Numbered from the stretch's first letter, positions 47,866-57,233 are shown. The stretch: DNA of 64,000 nt from Croceibacterium ferulae (GCF_003660445.1 NZ_QZVQ01000010.1:124001-188000); one strand, 5' to 3'. The notes: generated by a model from the letters alone, not told the origin. Made by a program: numbers and translations.

Positions 47866-49020
47866 CTAGAAGCGTGTCGGCGCGGCGTCGATCACCGTGA
47901 CCGTGCCGTCGCCGACCTGCCGCACCTCCATCGCCCGCTCGCCCACGCCGTCCGCGCCGAAGCGGAACGGACCGTCAAGACCCAGGAAACCGTCGGGCGC
48001 GCGCAACGCAGCCACGGGGAAGGGGCTGCCATGGCGCCAGTCCCGCGCCACGCGCAACGTCAGCAGCACCGCATCATAGCCAAGGGTGGCGATGCGCGGC
48101 GGCGTGTCGCCGAAGCGAGACTTGTAAGACGTGACGAACTGCCGAAAGCGGTCGTCCGAGACAGCGGAGAACCACGCGCCGTTCATGGCGGAGGCGTTGG
48201 CGATCGTGCTCTCCCCGCTCCACAGCTCGGTGCCGAGCAGGTTGGGTCGCACTCCGCCACGCACCAATGCACCGGCGGCCAGCGCGGAGAGTCGCGCGCC
48301 GTCGGCGATCAGCACCGCATCATAGCCTTCGCGCGCGCGCAGGCGTCCGGCTGCGCTGACGATCGATGTGTTGCCGCGATCGTAGCGCTCGCTGGCGACC
48401 AGCGTGCCGCCTCCGGCACTTACCGCACGGGTCAGGGCGGCGGCGGTGCGGTCGCCATATGCACCCTGCGGCACCAGCGCGGCAAAGCTGCGCGCGCCTT
48501 GCTGCATGGCGTAGGCGACCGTGCGGGCAACGGACTGTTCGGGCACATGGCCCAGCACGAACACATCCTGCGCGGCGACGGCACTGTCGTTGGAAAAGGC
48601 GATGAGCGGCACGCCGGCGGGCCGGGCTGCGGCAGCGACGGCCGCCACGTCCTCCGACAGAAGCGGGCCGAGGATCAGCCGGTTGCCATTGTCCAGCGCC
48701 TCTGCCGCGGCGCTCGCAGCGCCGCCAGCGGTGTCGTAGGAGGTGATGCGCAGCCCCTGGGCATTGGTGTCGATCAGCGCCATGGTTGCGGCATTGGCGA
48801 TCGCGCGGCCCACATTGGCATTGTCACCCGACAGCGGCACCAGGATCGCGACTCGGTGCCGCGCATCATCCGTCGGCAGCACGCCTTCGCTCGGCCCTTC
48901 GACCTGCGGCGGCGGTGCGGTGGTAGCCGGACCTTGCCCGGCATCCGGGATCACCTGGCAGGCGGCGAGGAACAGCGTAAGAAGAAACGCAGCGAGGCCG
49001 CGCCTGATGAGTGCCAGCAT
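47866..49020 (-). CDS. Penicillin-binding protein activator-like lipoprotein (LpoA C-domain family)
   Basis: Lipoprotein of 384 residues. The signal (MLALIRRGLAAFLLTLFLAAC) ends in a lipobox with Cys21. The mature part, from VAILVPLSGDNANVGRAI, is a periplasmic binding-protein type 1 fold, as in the C-domain of LpoA, which stimulates PBP1A in Enterobacteria. The alphaproteobacterial homologues are annotated likewise, with no proven partner. It is divergent from rsmI, as lpoA and rsmI (yraL) are in E. coli, and yraN follows rsmI: the same neighbourhood. Confidence 0.88.
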   Translation of the reverse strand: MLALIRRGLAAFLLTLFLAACQVIPDAGQGPATTAPPPQVEGPSEGVLPTDDARHRVAILVPLSGDNANVGRAIANAATMALIDTNAQGLRITSYDTAGGAASAAAEALDNGNRLILGPLLSEDVAAVAAAARPAGVPLIAFSNDSAVAAQDVFVLGHVPEQSVARTVAYAMQQGARSFAALVPQGAYGDRTAAALTRAVSAGGGTLVASERYDRGNTSIVSAAGRLRAREGYDAVLIADGARLSALAAGALVRGGVRPNLLGTELWSGESTIANASAMNGAWFSAVSDDRFRQFVTSYKSRFGDTPPRIATLGYDAVLLTLRVARDWRHGSPFPVAALRAPDGFLGLDGPFRFGADGVGERAMEVRQVGDGTVTVIDAAPTRF

Positions 49021-49081
49021 TTGGACGAGCCGCTCCCTGTCGATCTTGTGCTCGGGCGGTCATGCGGCCACAAGCGCCTGC

Positions 49082-49930
49082 GTGAGCGACGCCGATGATC
49101 CCCAGACCCTGTCTCCCGGCCTGTATATAGTCGCGACCCCGATTGGCAATCTCGGCGACATAACCGTGCGTGCCGCGCGGGTGCTGGCCGCCTGCGATGC
49201 AATCGCCTGCGAGGATACGCGGGTCACCGGCAAGCTGCTGCGCCATCTGCAGATCGCGCGCCCGCTGTGGCGCTATGACGATCACGCATCGGCGGAGGAT
49301 CGCGCGCGCCTGCTGGATGCCATGGCGACCCGCGCGGTGGCGCTGGTCAGCGATGCGGGCATGCCGCTGGTATCCGATCCCGGGTACCGCCTGGTGCGGG
49401 AGGCGCGCGGCGTCGGCGTGCCCATCACCGTCATCCCCGGTGCGAGTGCGCCTGTGACCGGCCTGGCACTGTCCGGCTTGCCGAGCGACCGCTTCCTGTT
49501 CGCCGGCTTCCTGCCGGTGAAGGACAAGGCCCGTGGCGAGGTGCTGGACGAGCTGGCGCCCGTACGCACCACGCTGATCTTCTTCGAGACTGCCCCCCGG
49601 CTGGAGCGTAGCCTGCTGGCCATTGGTGAGCACCTGCCCGACCGGGAGGTCGCGGTCGCGCGCGAGCTCACCAAGCTGCACGAGGAGTGCCGGACGGGCA
49701 CTGCGGAGGAGCTCATCGAGCACTACCGCGCGCATCCGCCCCGCGGCGAGATCGTGTTGCTGGTCGGCCCTCCGGCAGAGCAAACTGGGCAGGCGATCGA
49801 CGTGGATGCGCTGCTGATCGAGCTGCTCGCGAGCCACAAGCCGTCCCACGCGGCGGGGGAGGCCGCACGGATGACCGGCCAGGATCGCCGCACACTGTAT
49901 GCCCGCGCGCTGGAACTGCAGAGCCGATGA
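49082..49930 (+). CDS. rsmI: 16S rRNA (cytidine(1402)-2'-O)-methyltransferase RsmI
   Basis: Tetrapyrrole methylase-fold enzyme of 282 residues that methylates C1402 in the decoding centre. Landmarks: GLYIVATPIGNLGDITVRA, CEDTRVTGKLL, LVSDAGMPLVSDPGYRLV, PGASAPVTGLALSGLPSDRFLFAGFLP and HEECRTGTAEE. GTG 49082 gives the family length; no ATG is in frame nearby and the ribosome site is weak. The stop overlaps yraN (ATGA). Confidence 0.94.
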   Translation: MSDADDPQTLSPGLYIVATPIGNLGDITVRAARVLAACDAIACEDTRVTGKLLRHLQIARPLWRYDDHASAEDRARLLDAMATRAVALVSDAGMPLVSDPGYRLVREARGVGVPITVIPGASAPVTGLALSGLPSDRFLFAGFLPVKDKARGEVLDELAPVRTTLIFFETAPRLERSLLAIGEHLPDREVAVARELTKLHEECRTGTAEELIEHYRAHPPRGEIVLLVGPPAEQTGQAIDVDALLIELLASHKPSHAAGEAARMTGQDRRTLYARALELQSR

Positions 49931-50277
49931 AGCGGCAGCAGGCTGAAGCGCGTGGCCGTGCGGCGGAGCGGGAGGCGGAAGAGTGGCTCGTCGCGCAAGG
50001 ATGGACGATCCTCGACCGCCGTCGCAAGACCAAGGCGGGCGAGATTGACATCGTGGCGCGGCAGCCGGGGCTGGTCGCCTTCATCGAAGTGAAGTGGCGG
50101 GCACGGGCGGCCGACCTGGCCTTTGCCATCGACGAATACCGGCTGCGCCGCGTCGCCGCAGCAGTTGCCGCAATCGGCCATGAATATGTGGCCGGCGGCG
50201 AAGACATGCGGATTGACGTGATGCTGCTTGCGCCGGGCTGCACGCCCGACCACATCACCAATGCCTGGCAGCCATAG
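49927..50277 (+). CDS. YraN family (UPF0102) nuclease-like protein
   Basis: Protein of 116 residues with an endonuclease-like fold: GRAAEREAEEWLVAQGW, then GEIDIVARQPGLVAFIEVKWR, the E-x-D...E-V-K catalytic pattern of PD-(D/E)xK enzymes. Function is not established; it may act on Holliday-type or damaged DNA. The ATG overlaps the rsmI stop and gshB follows after 13 nt, so the three are one operon. Confidence 0.92.
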   Translation: MKRQQAEARGRAAEREAEEWLVAQGWTILDRRRKTKAGEIDIVARQPGLVAFIEVKWRARAADLAFAIDEYRLRRVAAAVAAIGHEYVAGGEDMRIDVMLLAPGCTPDHITNAWQP

Positions 50278-50290
50278 GGAAGTTTGCACA

Positions 50291-51256
50291 ATGAGCCTGC
50301 GCGTCGCGGTCCAGATGGACCCGCTCGACACGATCAATATCGCCGGTGATTCCACCTTCGCCATGATGCTGTCGGCGCAGGCGCGCGGGCACCGTCTGTG
50401 GCACTATGATGTGCGCACCTTGTCGTGGGAGGATGGCCGCATCTGTGCGTGGGGCCGTGCGGTGAAGGTGCGCCGGGTCGCCGGCGATCATATCGAGGAT
50501 TTGAGTGAACCGGAGAAGATCGACCTCGCCGCCGATATCGACGTGATCCTCATGCGCCAGGATCCGCCTTTCGACCTGGGCTATATCAGCGCCGCGCTGC
50601 TGCTCGACCGACTGCGCGGTACGACGCTGGTCGTGAACGACCCGCGGGAAGTGATCAACGCGCCCGAGAAGATGTGGGTGCTGGACTATGCCCGCTTCAT
50701 GCCGCCCACGCTGGTGGCGCGCGACATCGCCGATGTGCGTGCCTTCCAGCAGCGCCACGGCGCGGTGGTGGTGAAGCCGCTGCACGGCAATGGCGGCAAG
50801 GCCATCTTCCGGGTGGAGGCGGACGGTACCAACCTGTCCGCCCTGACCGAGCTGTTCGGCCAGATGTGGCCGGAGCCGTTCATGGTGCAGCCCTTCCTTC
50901 CGGAGGTGGCCGCCGGCGACAAGCGCATCGTGCTGGTGGATGGCGAGTTCGCGGGTGCGATCAACCGCAAGCCTGGCGAAGGCGAGTTCCGTTCCAACCT
51001 GGCGCAAGGCGGCTACGCCGAGGCTGCCGGGCTGACGGCGCGCGAAGAGGAAATCTGCGCCGCGCTGGCGCCAGAGCTGAAGCGGCGCGGGCTGGTGTTC
51101 GTGGGCATCGACGTGATCGGCGGCAAGTGGCTGACGGAGATCAACGTCACGAGCCCGACCGGCATCGTCGCCATCGACCGCTTCAACGGCACCGACACCG
51201 GCGCGCGCATCTGGGACGCGATCGAGAGTCGCCACGGCGCGATGCGGCAGGGCTGA
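50291..51256 (+). CDS. gshB: Glutathione synthase
   Basis: ATP-grasp ligase that adds glycine to gamma-glutamylcysteine, 321 residues. LRVAVQMDPLDTINIAGDSTFAMM is the family start; NDPREVINAPEKMW, VVVKPLHGNGGKAIFRVE, MVQPFLPE, and DVIGGKWLTEINVTSPTGI cover the ATP and substrate sites. GGGAAG precedes ATG 50291. No gshA is nearby. The order rsmI-yraN-gshB is common in alphaproteobacteria. Confidence 0.96.
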   Translation: MSLRVAVQMDPLDTINIAGDSTFAMMLSAQARGHRLWHYDVRTLSWEDGRICAWGRAVKVRRVAGDHIEDLSEPEKIDLAADIDVILMRQDPPFDLGYISAALLLDRLRGTTLVVNDPREVINAPEKMWVLDYARFMPPTLVARDIADVRAFQQRHGAVVVKPLHGNGGKAIFRVEADGTNLSALTELFGQMWPEPFMVQPFLPEVAAGDKRIVLVDGEFAGAINRKPGEGEFRSNLAQGGYAEAAGLTAREEEICAALAPELKRRGLVFVGIDVIGGKWLTEINVTSPTGIVAIDRFNGTDTGARIWDAIESRHGAMRQG

Positions 51257-51292
51257 ACGGCACCTTTTCACCGGGTTGTCCGTTCGTACCGG

Positions 51293-51901
51293 ATGGACCA
51301 GTGGATCATCGAGATCGTCGAGCGGGGAGGGTATCTCGGTATCGCCCTGCTGATGGCGCTGGAGAACATTGTCCCGCCTGTTCCGTCAGAACTGATCATG
51401 GGGCTTGGCGGAATCCTGGTCGCCCGGGGAGCGATGGATTTCTGGCCGCTGCTGATCGTCGGCACGCTCGGCACCACGGCCGGCAATTACGTCTGGTTCT
51501 GGATCGGTCATCGTTTCGGCTACAATCGACTCGAGCCGTTGATAAGCCGCTGGGGCCGTTGGCTGACGCTGGAGTGGGAAGATATCGAGCGTGCGAGCGG
51601 GTTCTTCCGGCGGTATGGTCATTGGGTGGTGTTCGCGCTGCGCTTCTCGCCCGTCCTGCGCACGATGATCTCGCTGCCGGCCGGGCTGATGCGGATGCCG
51701 GTGGGCAAGTTCCTGATCTTCACCTTTGCCGGATCGGCGATCTGGAATGCCGCCCTGATCCTCGGCGGCCGGTATCTTGCCGCCTATATCGAGCGCTATG
51801 AGGGCGTGATGACCTGGGTGATCGTGGGGTCGATCGGGCTGGGCGTGCTGCTCTACCTCTATCGCGTGCTGACTTGGAAGCCGCGCGCGGAGCGCGGCTA
51901 G
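51293..51901 (+). CDS. DedA family membrane protein
   Basis: Inner-membrane protein of 202 residues. The DedA/SNARE-associated domain is marked by ENIVPPVPSELIMGLGG, GNYVWFWIGHRFGY, and FRRYGHWVVFALRFSPVLRTMISLPAGLMRMPVGKF, the conserved F-x-x-R-[FL]-x-P-x-[LV]-R. DedA proteins flip polyprenyl phosphates or phospholipids. Its stop overlaps the convergent xerC stop by 4 nt. Confidence 0.92.
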   Translation: MDQWIIEIVERGGYLGIALLMALENIVPPVPSELIMGLGGILVARGAMDFWPLLIVGTLGTTAGNYVWFWIGHRFGYNRLEPLISRWGRWLTLEWEDIERASGFFRRYGHWVVFALRFSPVLRTMISLPAGLMRMPVGKFLIFTFAGSAIWNAALILGGRYLAAYIERYEGVMTWVIVGSIGLGVLLYLYRVLTWKPRAERG

Positions 51902-52788
51902 GCGCGCGGATGGGCGTTGCGGTATGTGTCCAGCAAGGTGGCTGCATCGACCTGCGTGTAGATCTGTGTGGAGCCGAGACTGGCATGGCCCAGCAGTTCC
52001 TGCAGGGAACGCAGATCGGCGCCATTGCCCAGCAGGTGCGTGGCGAAGCTGTGGCGTAAGGCATGCGGCGTGGCGCTGGCGGGCAGGCCCAGCAGGATCC
52101 TCGCCCGGGCGACTGCCTTCTGCACCATGCCCTGGCTCAACGGACCGCCCTTGGCACCACGAAACAGCTGGTCACCGCGGCTGCGCGGCCAGGGGCACAG
52201 GGCGTCATAGGTGGCGACCGCCTCCGCCACCACGGGCAGGATCGGTACTAGCCGCTGCTTGCTGCCCTTGCCGGTAATCCGCAATGTCTCGCCCAGGGGC
52301 AGGTCGGCACAGGTGATCGACAATGCCTCGGCGATGCGCAGGCCGGCGCCGTACATCAGCAGCAGCACCGCGCGATCGCGGGCACCGATCCATGCCGCTT
52401 CGGGCTCTTCCGCCACGGTAGCCGCCAGGTTCAGCGCGTCGTCGGGCGAGACCGGGCGCGGCAGACCCCGCTTGATCCGCGGCCCACGCATGCGGGGCAG
52501 GGCGGTGTCGCTGCTGCCGACCTGTGCCCTGGCGAAGGCGAGAAAGGCGCGCAGTGCCGACAGCTCCTGCGCGGCGGAAACATTGCCGATCCCTTGCGCC
52601 CGCCGCCTCGCCAGCTGATCGCGCAGGCCGTGGGCATCGAGCGCGACAAGTGCGCGCCAGTCGGTCGCGTCCACCATGTCCAGCAAACGCGCCGCCGTGG
52701 CGCCATATGCCCGCACCGTGTGAGGGGACAGCCGCCGGTGGTGGTGCAGATGATCGTGCCATGCGGAGAGGATGTCCGCGCGGGTCAT
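51898..52788 (-). CDS. xerC: Tyrosine recombinase XerC (chromosome dimer resolution)
   Basis: Site-specific recombinase of 296 residues. N-terminal SAM-like DNA-binding domain (LHHHRRLSPHTVRAYGATAARLL), then catalytic residues Arg in GAGLRIAEAL, Lys in GKGSKQR, HxxR in HALRHSFATH, His in LGHASLGS and Tyr in TQIYTQV. Length and close match fit XerC/XerD rather than a phage integrase. XerC is favoured by the shorter N-terminus, but XerD is possible. The start overlaps the hemW stop, so it ends the rph-rdgB-hemW-xerC run. Confidence 0.9.
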   Translation of the reverse strand: MTRADILSAWHDHLHHHRRLSPHTVRAYGATAARLLDMVDATDWRALVALDAHGLRDQLARRRAQGIGNVSAAQELSALRAFLAFARAQVGSSDTALPRMRGPRIKRGLPRPVSPDDALNLAATVAEEPEAAWIGARDRAVLLLMYGAGLRIAEALSITCADLPLGETLRITGKGSKQRLVPILPVVAEAVATYDALCPWPRSRGDQLFRGAKGGPLSQGMVQKAVARARILLGLPASATPHALRHSFATHLLGNGADLRSLQELLGHASLGSTQIYTQVDAATLLDTYRNAHPRA

Positions 52789-53936
52789 GCGCCGACCAGG
52801 TCGTCCGCCACCACTTCGCCCAGCAACGCATCCAGCAGCGGCATGCCAGCCTCCGTCACGCCAAAGCGTTGACCCTGCCGCCAGATCAGGCCATTCATCT
52901 GATGGAAGCCGAGCTTGCGCGCATTCACCAAAGCATCGGGAGCGATCGCGAAGCGGGTGGAGAGTTCGGCTAGGTCGATGCCTTCGGCCAGGCGCAGGCC
53001 CATCAGCAGGGCTTCGGATGCCTGTTCCTGCACCCCCAGCGTGCGTTCATGCTGGATGCCGTGACCGTTGCGCGCGACGGCGGCAAGCCAGTTCTCCGGC
53101 TTGCGGTGCCGCTCCGTCGCGCGGCCGGAGCGGCGGCCGTGGGCGCCCGGGCCGATGGCGCAGTGATCCTGGTACCGCCAATAGGTCAGATTGTGCCGGC
53201 TCTCTTCGCCCCGCTTTGCGTGATTGCTGATCTCGTAAGCGGGTAGGCCGGCGGCATTGGTGAGTTCACGGGTGAGCGTGAACAGCTCCCCCGCTGCATC
53301 ATCGTCCAGCGGCGTAAAGGCGCCTTGCCGCACATCGGTGGCGAAGCGTGTGCCTTCCTCGATCGTCAATTGGTACAGTGACAGGTGCCCGGTGCCGAGG
53401 GCCAGCGCGCGGCGCAACTCTCGCACCCAGCTGTCCGGATCATGACCGGGCCGGGCATAGATCAGGTCGAAACTGACCCGATCGAAATGGGCCTGTGCCA
53501 CGCCCAGTGCCGCAAGGCCCTCGCTGACGCCATGCAGACGACCGAGAAACCGCAGTGCGTCGTCATCCAGCGCCTGCAGGCCCAGCGAAGCTCGGTTCAC
53601 GCCCGCGGCAGCCAGGCTGGCAAACCGGTCTGCCTCGACGGAGGAGGGGTTCGCCTCCAGCGTGATTTCGATGTCGGATGTGAAACCCCACAGGCGTTCC
53701 GCTTCGGCCAGCAGGGCAGCGACTAGTGCCGGCGGCATCAGGGAAGGCGTGCCGCCGCCGAAGAAGATCGACTGCAGCGGCTCGCCCGCGCCGATCGCAG
53801 CTTCGTGCCGCATGTCCGCCAGCAGGGCTTCGCGCCATTGCGCCTCGTCCACAACGGCCCGAACATGCGAGTTGAAGTCGCAATAGGGGCATTTCTTCAG
53901 ACAGAACGGCCAATGGATATAGAGCGCGCGGGCCAT
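52785..53936 (-). CDS. hemW: Radical SAM family heme chaperone HemW
   Basis: Fe-S protein of 383 residues that binds heme and delivers it to respiratory enzymes. YIHWPFCLKKCPYCDFNSH carries the C-x3-C-x2-C cluster site plus a downstream aromatic-Cys; FGGGTPSLMPP and EANPSSVEADRF are SAM-binding. The C-terminal HemN-like domain is present. ATG 53936 begins MARALYIHWPF. It lies 8 nt after rdgB and overlaps xerC, so it is cotranscribed with both. Confidence 0.94.
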   Translation of the reverse strand: MARALYIHWPFCLKKCPYCDFNSHVRAVVDEAQWREALLADMRHEAAIGAGEPLQSIFFGGGTPSLMPPALVAALLAEAERLWGFTSDIEITLEANPSSVEADRFASLAAAGVNRASLGLQALDDDALRFLGRLHGVSEGLAALGVAQAHFDRVSFDLIYARPGHDPDSWVRELRRALALGTGHLSLYQLTIEEGTRFATDVRQGAFTPLDDDAAGELFTLTRELTNAAGLPAYEISNHAKRGEESRHNLTYWRYQDHCAIGPGAHGRRSGRATERHRKPENWLAAVARNGHGIQHERTLGVQEQASEALLMGLRLAEGIDLAELSTRFAIAPDALVNARKLGFHQMNGLIWRQGQRFGVTEAGMPLLDALLGEVVADDLVGA

Positions 53937-53944
53937 GCCGGTGG

Positions 53945-54574
53945 TCAGGTGCCGAACTGTCCGGCCACCAGCTTCGCAAAGGCGGCGGCGCGGTGGCTGA
54001 TGGCCTGCTTCTCCGCAGGCTCCAGCTCCGCAAAGGTGCGGGTTTCCCCAGCGGGCACGAAGACGGGATCGTAGCCGAAGCCCAGCGTGCCCCGTGGCGG
54101 CCAGGTCAGCGCGCCGTCCACCCGACCTTCATAGGTGGCCTGTTCGCCATCCGGCCAGGCGAGGGCGAGCACGCTGGTGAACCACGCATCGCGCGGTGTG
54201 TCGGGGCCGATCGCGCAGAGCATCCCTTCGACCTTGCCCATGGCCATGAACCAGTCGCGGCCCGGCGCGCCTTCGAACCACTGCCGTTCGGCCCAGTCCG
54301 CAGTGTACACGCCCGGCCGGCCATCCAGCGCCGTCACGGACAGGCCGCTATCATCGGCGAGGACCGGCAGGCCGGATGCACTGGCGGCCGCATGCGCCTT
54401 GATCAGCGCATTGGCGGTGAAGCTGGTGCCGGTTTCTGCCGGCTCCGGCAGGCCAAGTGCCCCGGCACTGATGCATTCCGTGCCAAAGGGCGCCAGCAAG
54501 GCGCTAATTTCCTTCAGCTTGCCTGCATTGTGCGTGGCAATGACCAGCTTGCCGGGGCCGAGGCGGCGTATCAC
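53945..54574 (-). CDS. rdgB: XTP/dITP diphosphatase RdgB (Ham1 family)
   Basis: House-cleaning pyrophosphatase that removes ITP and XTP, 209 residues. [15 protein letters not shown] binds the triphosphate; [25 protein letters not shown] carries the metal-binding acidic residues, and [11 protein letters not shown] and [11 protein letters not shown] are conserved. GTG 54574 is the start: it overlaps the rph stop (GTGA), leaving the preceding frame unconserved. Order rph-rdgB-hemW is the standard alphaproteobacterial one. Confidence 0.95.
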   Translation of the reverse strand: MIRRLGPGKLVIATHNAGKLKEISALLAPFGTECISAGALGLPEPAETGTSFTANALIKAHAAASASGLPVLADDSGLSVTALDGRPGVYTADWAERQWFEGAPGRDWFMAMGKVEGMLCAIGPDTPRDAWFTSVLALAWPDGEQATYEGRVDGALTWPPRGTLGFGYDPVFVPAGETRTFAELEPAEKQAISHRAAAFAKLVAGQFGT

Positions 54575-55287
54575 CCGCGCACCGCCCCTTCTTGCGCGGC
54601 GAAGATCCGGTCGCAGCCCATGCGCGACAGGCGCAGCAGGCGCAGCAGCGCCTCCTCGTCGTAGCATGCGCCCTCCGCAGTCGCCTGCACCTCGGCGATC
54701 TTGCCACCTTCCAGCAGCACGAAGTTGGCATCGGCATCGGCCGCACTGTCCTCGATATAGTCGAGGTCGAGCACCGGAGTGCCTTCATGGATGCCGCAGC
54801 TGACCGCTGCCACCTTGGACAGGATCGGATCGACCGACAGCGCACCCGATGCCATCAGCTTGTTCACAGCAATGCGCAGGGCAACCCATGCTCCGGAGAT
54901 GCTGGCTGTCCGGGTGCCCCCATCAGCCTGGATCACGTCGCAATCCAGCGTGATCTGGCGCTCGCCAAGCTTCTGCAGATCTACCACGGAGCGCAAGGAT
55001 CGGCCGATAAGTCGCTGAATTTCCTGTGTGCGACCGCTCTGCTTGCCCTTTGCCGCTTCCCGGCTGCCGCGGGTGTGCGTGGCGCGGGGCAGCATGGAAT
55101 ATTCCGCCGTCACCCAGCCCTGGCCCTTGCCGCGCAGGAACGGCGGCACCCGCTCCTCCACGCTGGCAGTCACCAGCACGCGGGTGTCGCCAAAGCCGAT
55201 CAGGCAGGAGCCTTCAGCATGCTTGGTGAAGCCGGTTTCGATGGTGATGGCGCGCATTTCGTCGGGCGCACGGCCGGATGGTCGCAT
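54571..55287 (-). CDS. rph: Ribonuclease PH
   Basis: Phosphorolytic 3' exonuclease for tRNA end maturation, 238 residues. Key parts: [53 protein letters not shown] and [23 protein letters not shown], where Arg and Asp residues bind phosphate and metal. It is divergent from hrcA with about 68 nt between starts, and its stop overlaps rdgB. Confidence 0.96.
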   Translation of the reverse strand: MRPSGRAPDEMRAITIETGFTKHAEGSCLIGFGDTRVLVTASVEERVPPFLRGKGQGWVTAEYSMLPRATHTRGSREAAKGKQSGRTQEIQRLIGRSLRSVVDLQKLGERQITLDCDVIQADGGTRTASISGAWVALRIAVNKLMASGALSVDPILSKVAAVSCGIHEGTPVLDLDYIEDSAADADANFVLLEGGKIAEVQATAEGACYDEEALLRLLRLSRMGCDRIFAAQEGAVRG

Positions 55288-55355
55288 GAATGATCCTCAA
55301 ATCAGGTATGGAGAGCTTTCTTGTGTCGGCTCTAGCGCCTAGATCACTCCCTGTC

Positions 55356-56399
55356 ATGGCCCAGCCCTCGATATCCGAACTGACCGACCGCGCGCGCGAC
55401 ATCTTTCGCCTCGTGGTCGAAGGCTATCTCGACGCCGGATTGCCGGTGGGGTCGAAGACGATCGCGCAGGGGCGCGGCATCAACCTGTCGCCGGCCTCCA
55501 TTCGCTCCGTGCTTGCGGAACTGGAGCATCTTGGCCTGCTGGCGGCGCCGCATACCAGCGCCGGGCGGATGCCGACGGAACAGGGCTTGCGCCTGTTCGT
55601 GGACGGCATGATGCAGGTGGCCGAGCCGACGCGGGAAGAGCGCGCCGCCATCGAGCAGCGTCTCGCCAGCCCCGGGCCCGTTGAAGCCGCGCTGGAGGCG
55701 ACGAGTGCGGTCCTGTCGGACATCTCAGGCGCGGCCGGCATGGTGCTGGTTCCGCGACGGGAGCCCAGACTGGCGCAAATGAACCTGATTGCGCTGGACA
55801 GTGCGCGCGCGCTGGCGGTGCTGGTCGGGCTGGACGGGACGGTGGAGAACCGCATCGTCGAACTTGATGGCGATGTCACGGCCAGTGCATTGCAGCAGGC
55901 ATCCAACTACATCTCCGCCCGGCTTGTCGGTCGCACATTGGCGGAAGCCCTGCGGGCGATGGAAGGGGAGATCGCGTCGAGGCGTTCCGAACTGGACAGT
56001 GTCTCCGCGGATCTGGTGGGCCGCGGACTTGCGGTGTGGAGCCAGGATGCGGCACGCCGCCCGGTGCTGATCGTGCGCGGGCAGGCCAACCTGCTGGACG
56101 AGACCACGCTGGGCGATATTGAACGTGTTCGGTCCCTGCTCGACGATCTTGAAAGCAAGCAGTCCGTGGCCGATCTCCTGGACAGCGCGCGAGGGGCGGA
56201 ATCGACCCGCATCTTCATCGGCAGCGAGAACCGGTTGTTCGCGCTGTCGGGTTCCAGCGTGATCGCCGCCCCCTATCGTGACCGAGAGGGCAGGGTGGTC
56301 GGTGTGCTGGGCGTGATCGGGCCGACCCGGTTGAATTACGCTAGGGTTGTGCCCATGGTGGATTTCACCGCCCGCTCTCTGGGCAGACGGATAGGTTAA
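55356..56399 (+). CDS. hrcA: Heat-inducible transcriptional repressor HrcA
   Basis: Repressor of 347 residues that binds the CIRCE element, normally before groESL. The winged helix (about 10-85) has SPASIRSVLAELEHLGLL and PHTSAGRMPTEQGLRLFVDG; a GAF-like and inserted domain follow. It is probably folded with GroEL's help. ATG 55356 begins MAQPSISELT; an earlier ATG at 55290 adds non-conserved residues. No CIRCE copy (TTAGCACTC-N9-GAGTGCTAA) is seen in the 68 nt upstream, so its own control is unclear. grpE follows 10 nt later. Confidence 0.94.
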   Translation: MAQPSISELTDRARDIFRLVVEGYLDAGLPVGSKTIAQGRGINLSPASIRSVLAELEHLGLLAAPHTSAGRMPTEQGLRLFVDGMMQVAEPTREERAAIEQRLASPGPVEAALEATSAVLSDISGAAGMVLVPRREPRLAQMNLIALDSARALAVLVGLDGTVENRIVELDGDVTASALQQASNYISARLVGRTLAEALRAMEGEIASRRSELDSVSADLVGRGLAVWSQDAARRPVLIVRGQANLLDETTLGDIERVRSLLDDLESKQSVADLLDSARGAESTRIFIGSENRLFALSGSSVIAAPYRDREGRVVGVLGVIGPTRLNYARVVPMVDFTARSLGRRIG

Positions 56400-56409
56400 C
56401 GGGATTGCA

Positions 56410-56958
56410 ATGAACAACATGGATGACACGCAGGATCAGGCCGCCGAACTGGACGTGACCGAGGCGAGCGAAGAGACGCAGGCCGGGTCGGATGAGCTGG
56501 CCGCGCTGCGCGAGGAGCTCGCCGTCGCGAAGCAGGACGTGCTGTATGCCCGGGCGGAGACGCAGAATGTGCGCCGCCGGCTGGAAAAGGACATGGCTGA
56601 CGCCCGCGCCTATGCCGCGACCGGCTTTGCCCGCGACGTCCTTTCGGTCGGTGACAATCTTTCCCGCGCGATCGAGGCCGTGCCGGCCGATCTGCGTAGC
56701 GACGAAAAGTTCAAGGGGCTGGTCGCCGGCATCGAGGCGACACAGCGTGAGCTGGACAAGGTGTTCACCCAGCACGGGATCACCCGCGTCGCCGCCATGG
56801 GCATGCCGCTCGATCCGAACCTGCATCAGGCGATGCTGGAGATCCCGAGCAACGATGCGGAGCCTGGTACTGTGGTGCAGGAGATGCAGGCCGGTTACAT
56901 GATCCGCGACAGGCTGTTGCGGCCCGCCATGGTGGGTGTCGCGCGCAAGCCGGACTGA
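56410..56958 (+). CDS. grpE: Nucleotide exchange factor GrpE
   Basis: DnaK co-chaperone of 182 residues. An acidic N-terminal tail (about 1-35) leads into a long dimeric coiled coil (AALREELAVAKQDVLYARAETQNVRRRLEKD) and a C-terminal beta domain with HQAMLEIPSNDAEPGTVVQEMQAGYMIRDRLLRPAMVGVAR. It is 10 nt after hrcA. In E. coli terms it is in the heat-shock regulon; dnaK lies 1.9 kb downstream, on the same strand but separate. Confidence 0.96.
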   Translation: MNNMDDTQDQAAELDVTEASEETQAGSDELAALREELAVAKQDVLYARAETQNVRRRLEKDMADARAYAATGFARDVLSVGDNLSRAIEAVPADLRSDEKFKGLVAGIEATQRELDKVFTQHGITRVAAMGMPLDPNLHQAMLEIPSNDAEPGTVVQEMQAGYMIRDRLLRPAMVGVARKPD

Positions 56959-57023
56959 TCGGCAGGCGGGAACTTGGCCGATCGGTTTTCGTAAGTGATG
57001 GAAACACACTTGCGGAGTTTTTC

Positions 57024-57233
57024 ATGACCAATCGTATGCTGTTCGCCACCATCGCCTCTGCCGCCGCGGCCCTGTCGCTCGGCGCGTGCGCAAACAATCA
57101 TGCTGTCGAGGGTGGACTGGCCGGTGCGGCCGCGGGTGCGGGCGTCGGCGCCGTCAGCGGCGGCGATGTCGGCACGGGCGCGGCTGTTGGCGGCGCTGCC
57201 GGCGCGGTTGGTGGTGCCTTGATCGACAAGTAA
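57024..57233 (+). CDS. Small glycine-zipper lipoprotein
   Basis: A 69-residue lipoprotein: signal with lipobox LSLGAC (Cys about 22), then a repeating small-residue stretch (GLAGAAAGAGVGAVSGGDVG) ending LIDK. Such glycine zippers pack tightly in membranes or form oligomers. GGAG lies 7 nt before the ATG. It resembles its downstream neighbour over its whole mature length, so the pair is a tandem duplication. Function unknown; osmotic or envelope stress roles are seen for distant relatives (OsmB-like). Confidence 0.82.
   Translation: MTNRMLFATIASAAAALSLGACANNHAVEGGLAGAAAGAGVGAVSGGDVGTGAAVGGAAGAVGGALIDK

Noticed and set aside
51898-52788. XerC-like recombinase as part of an integrated element
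   Set aside because: It overlaps hemW in a housekeeping run, has the length of Xer proteins, and there is no attachment repeat, tRNA end or phage gene next to it.
55320-55345. Heat-shock promoter or CIRCE element before hrcA
   Set aside because: A CTTG is present, but no CYTATNT lies 17-18 nt downstream (CCTAGAT is only 14 nt away), and TCTAG-CGC-CTAGA is a short symmetric stretch unlike CIRCE. Not enough to call.
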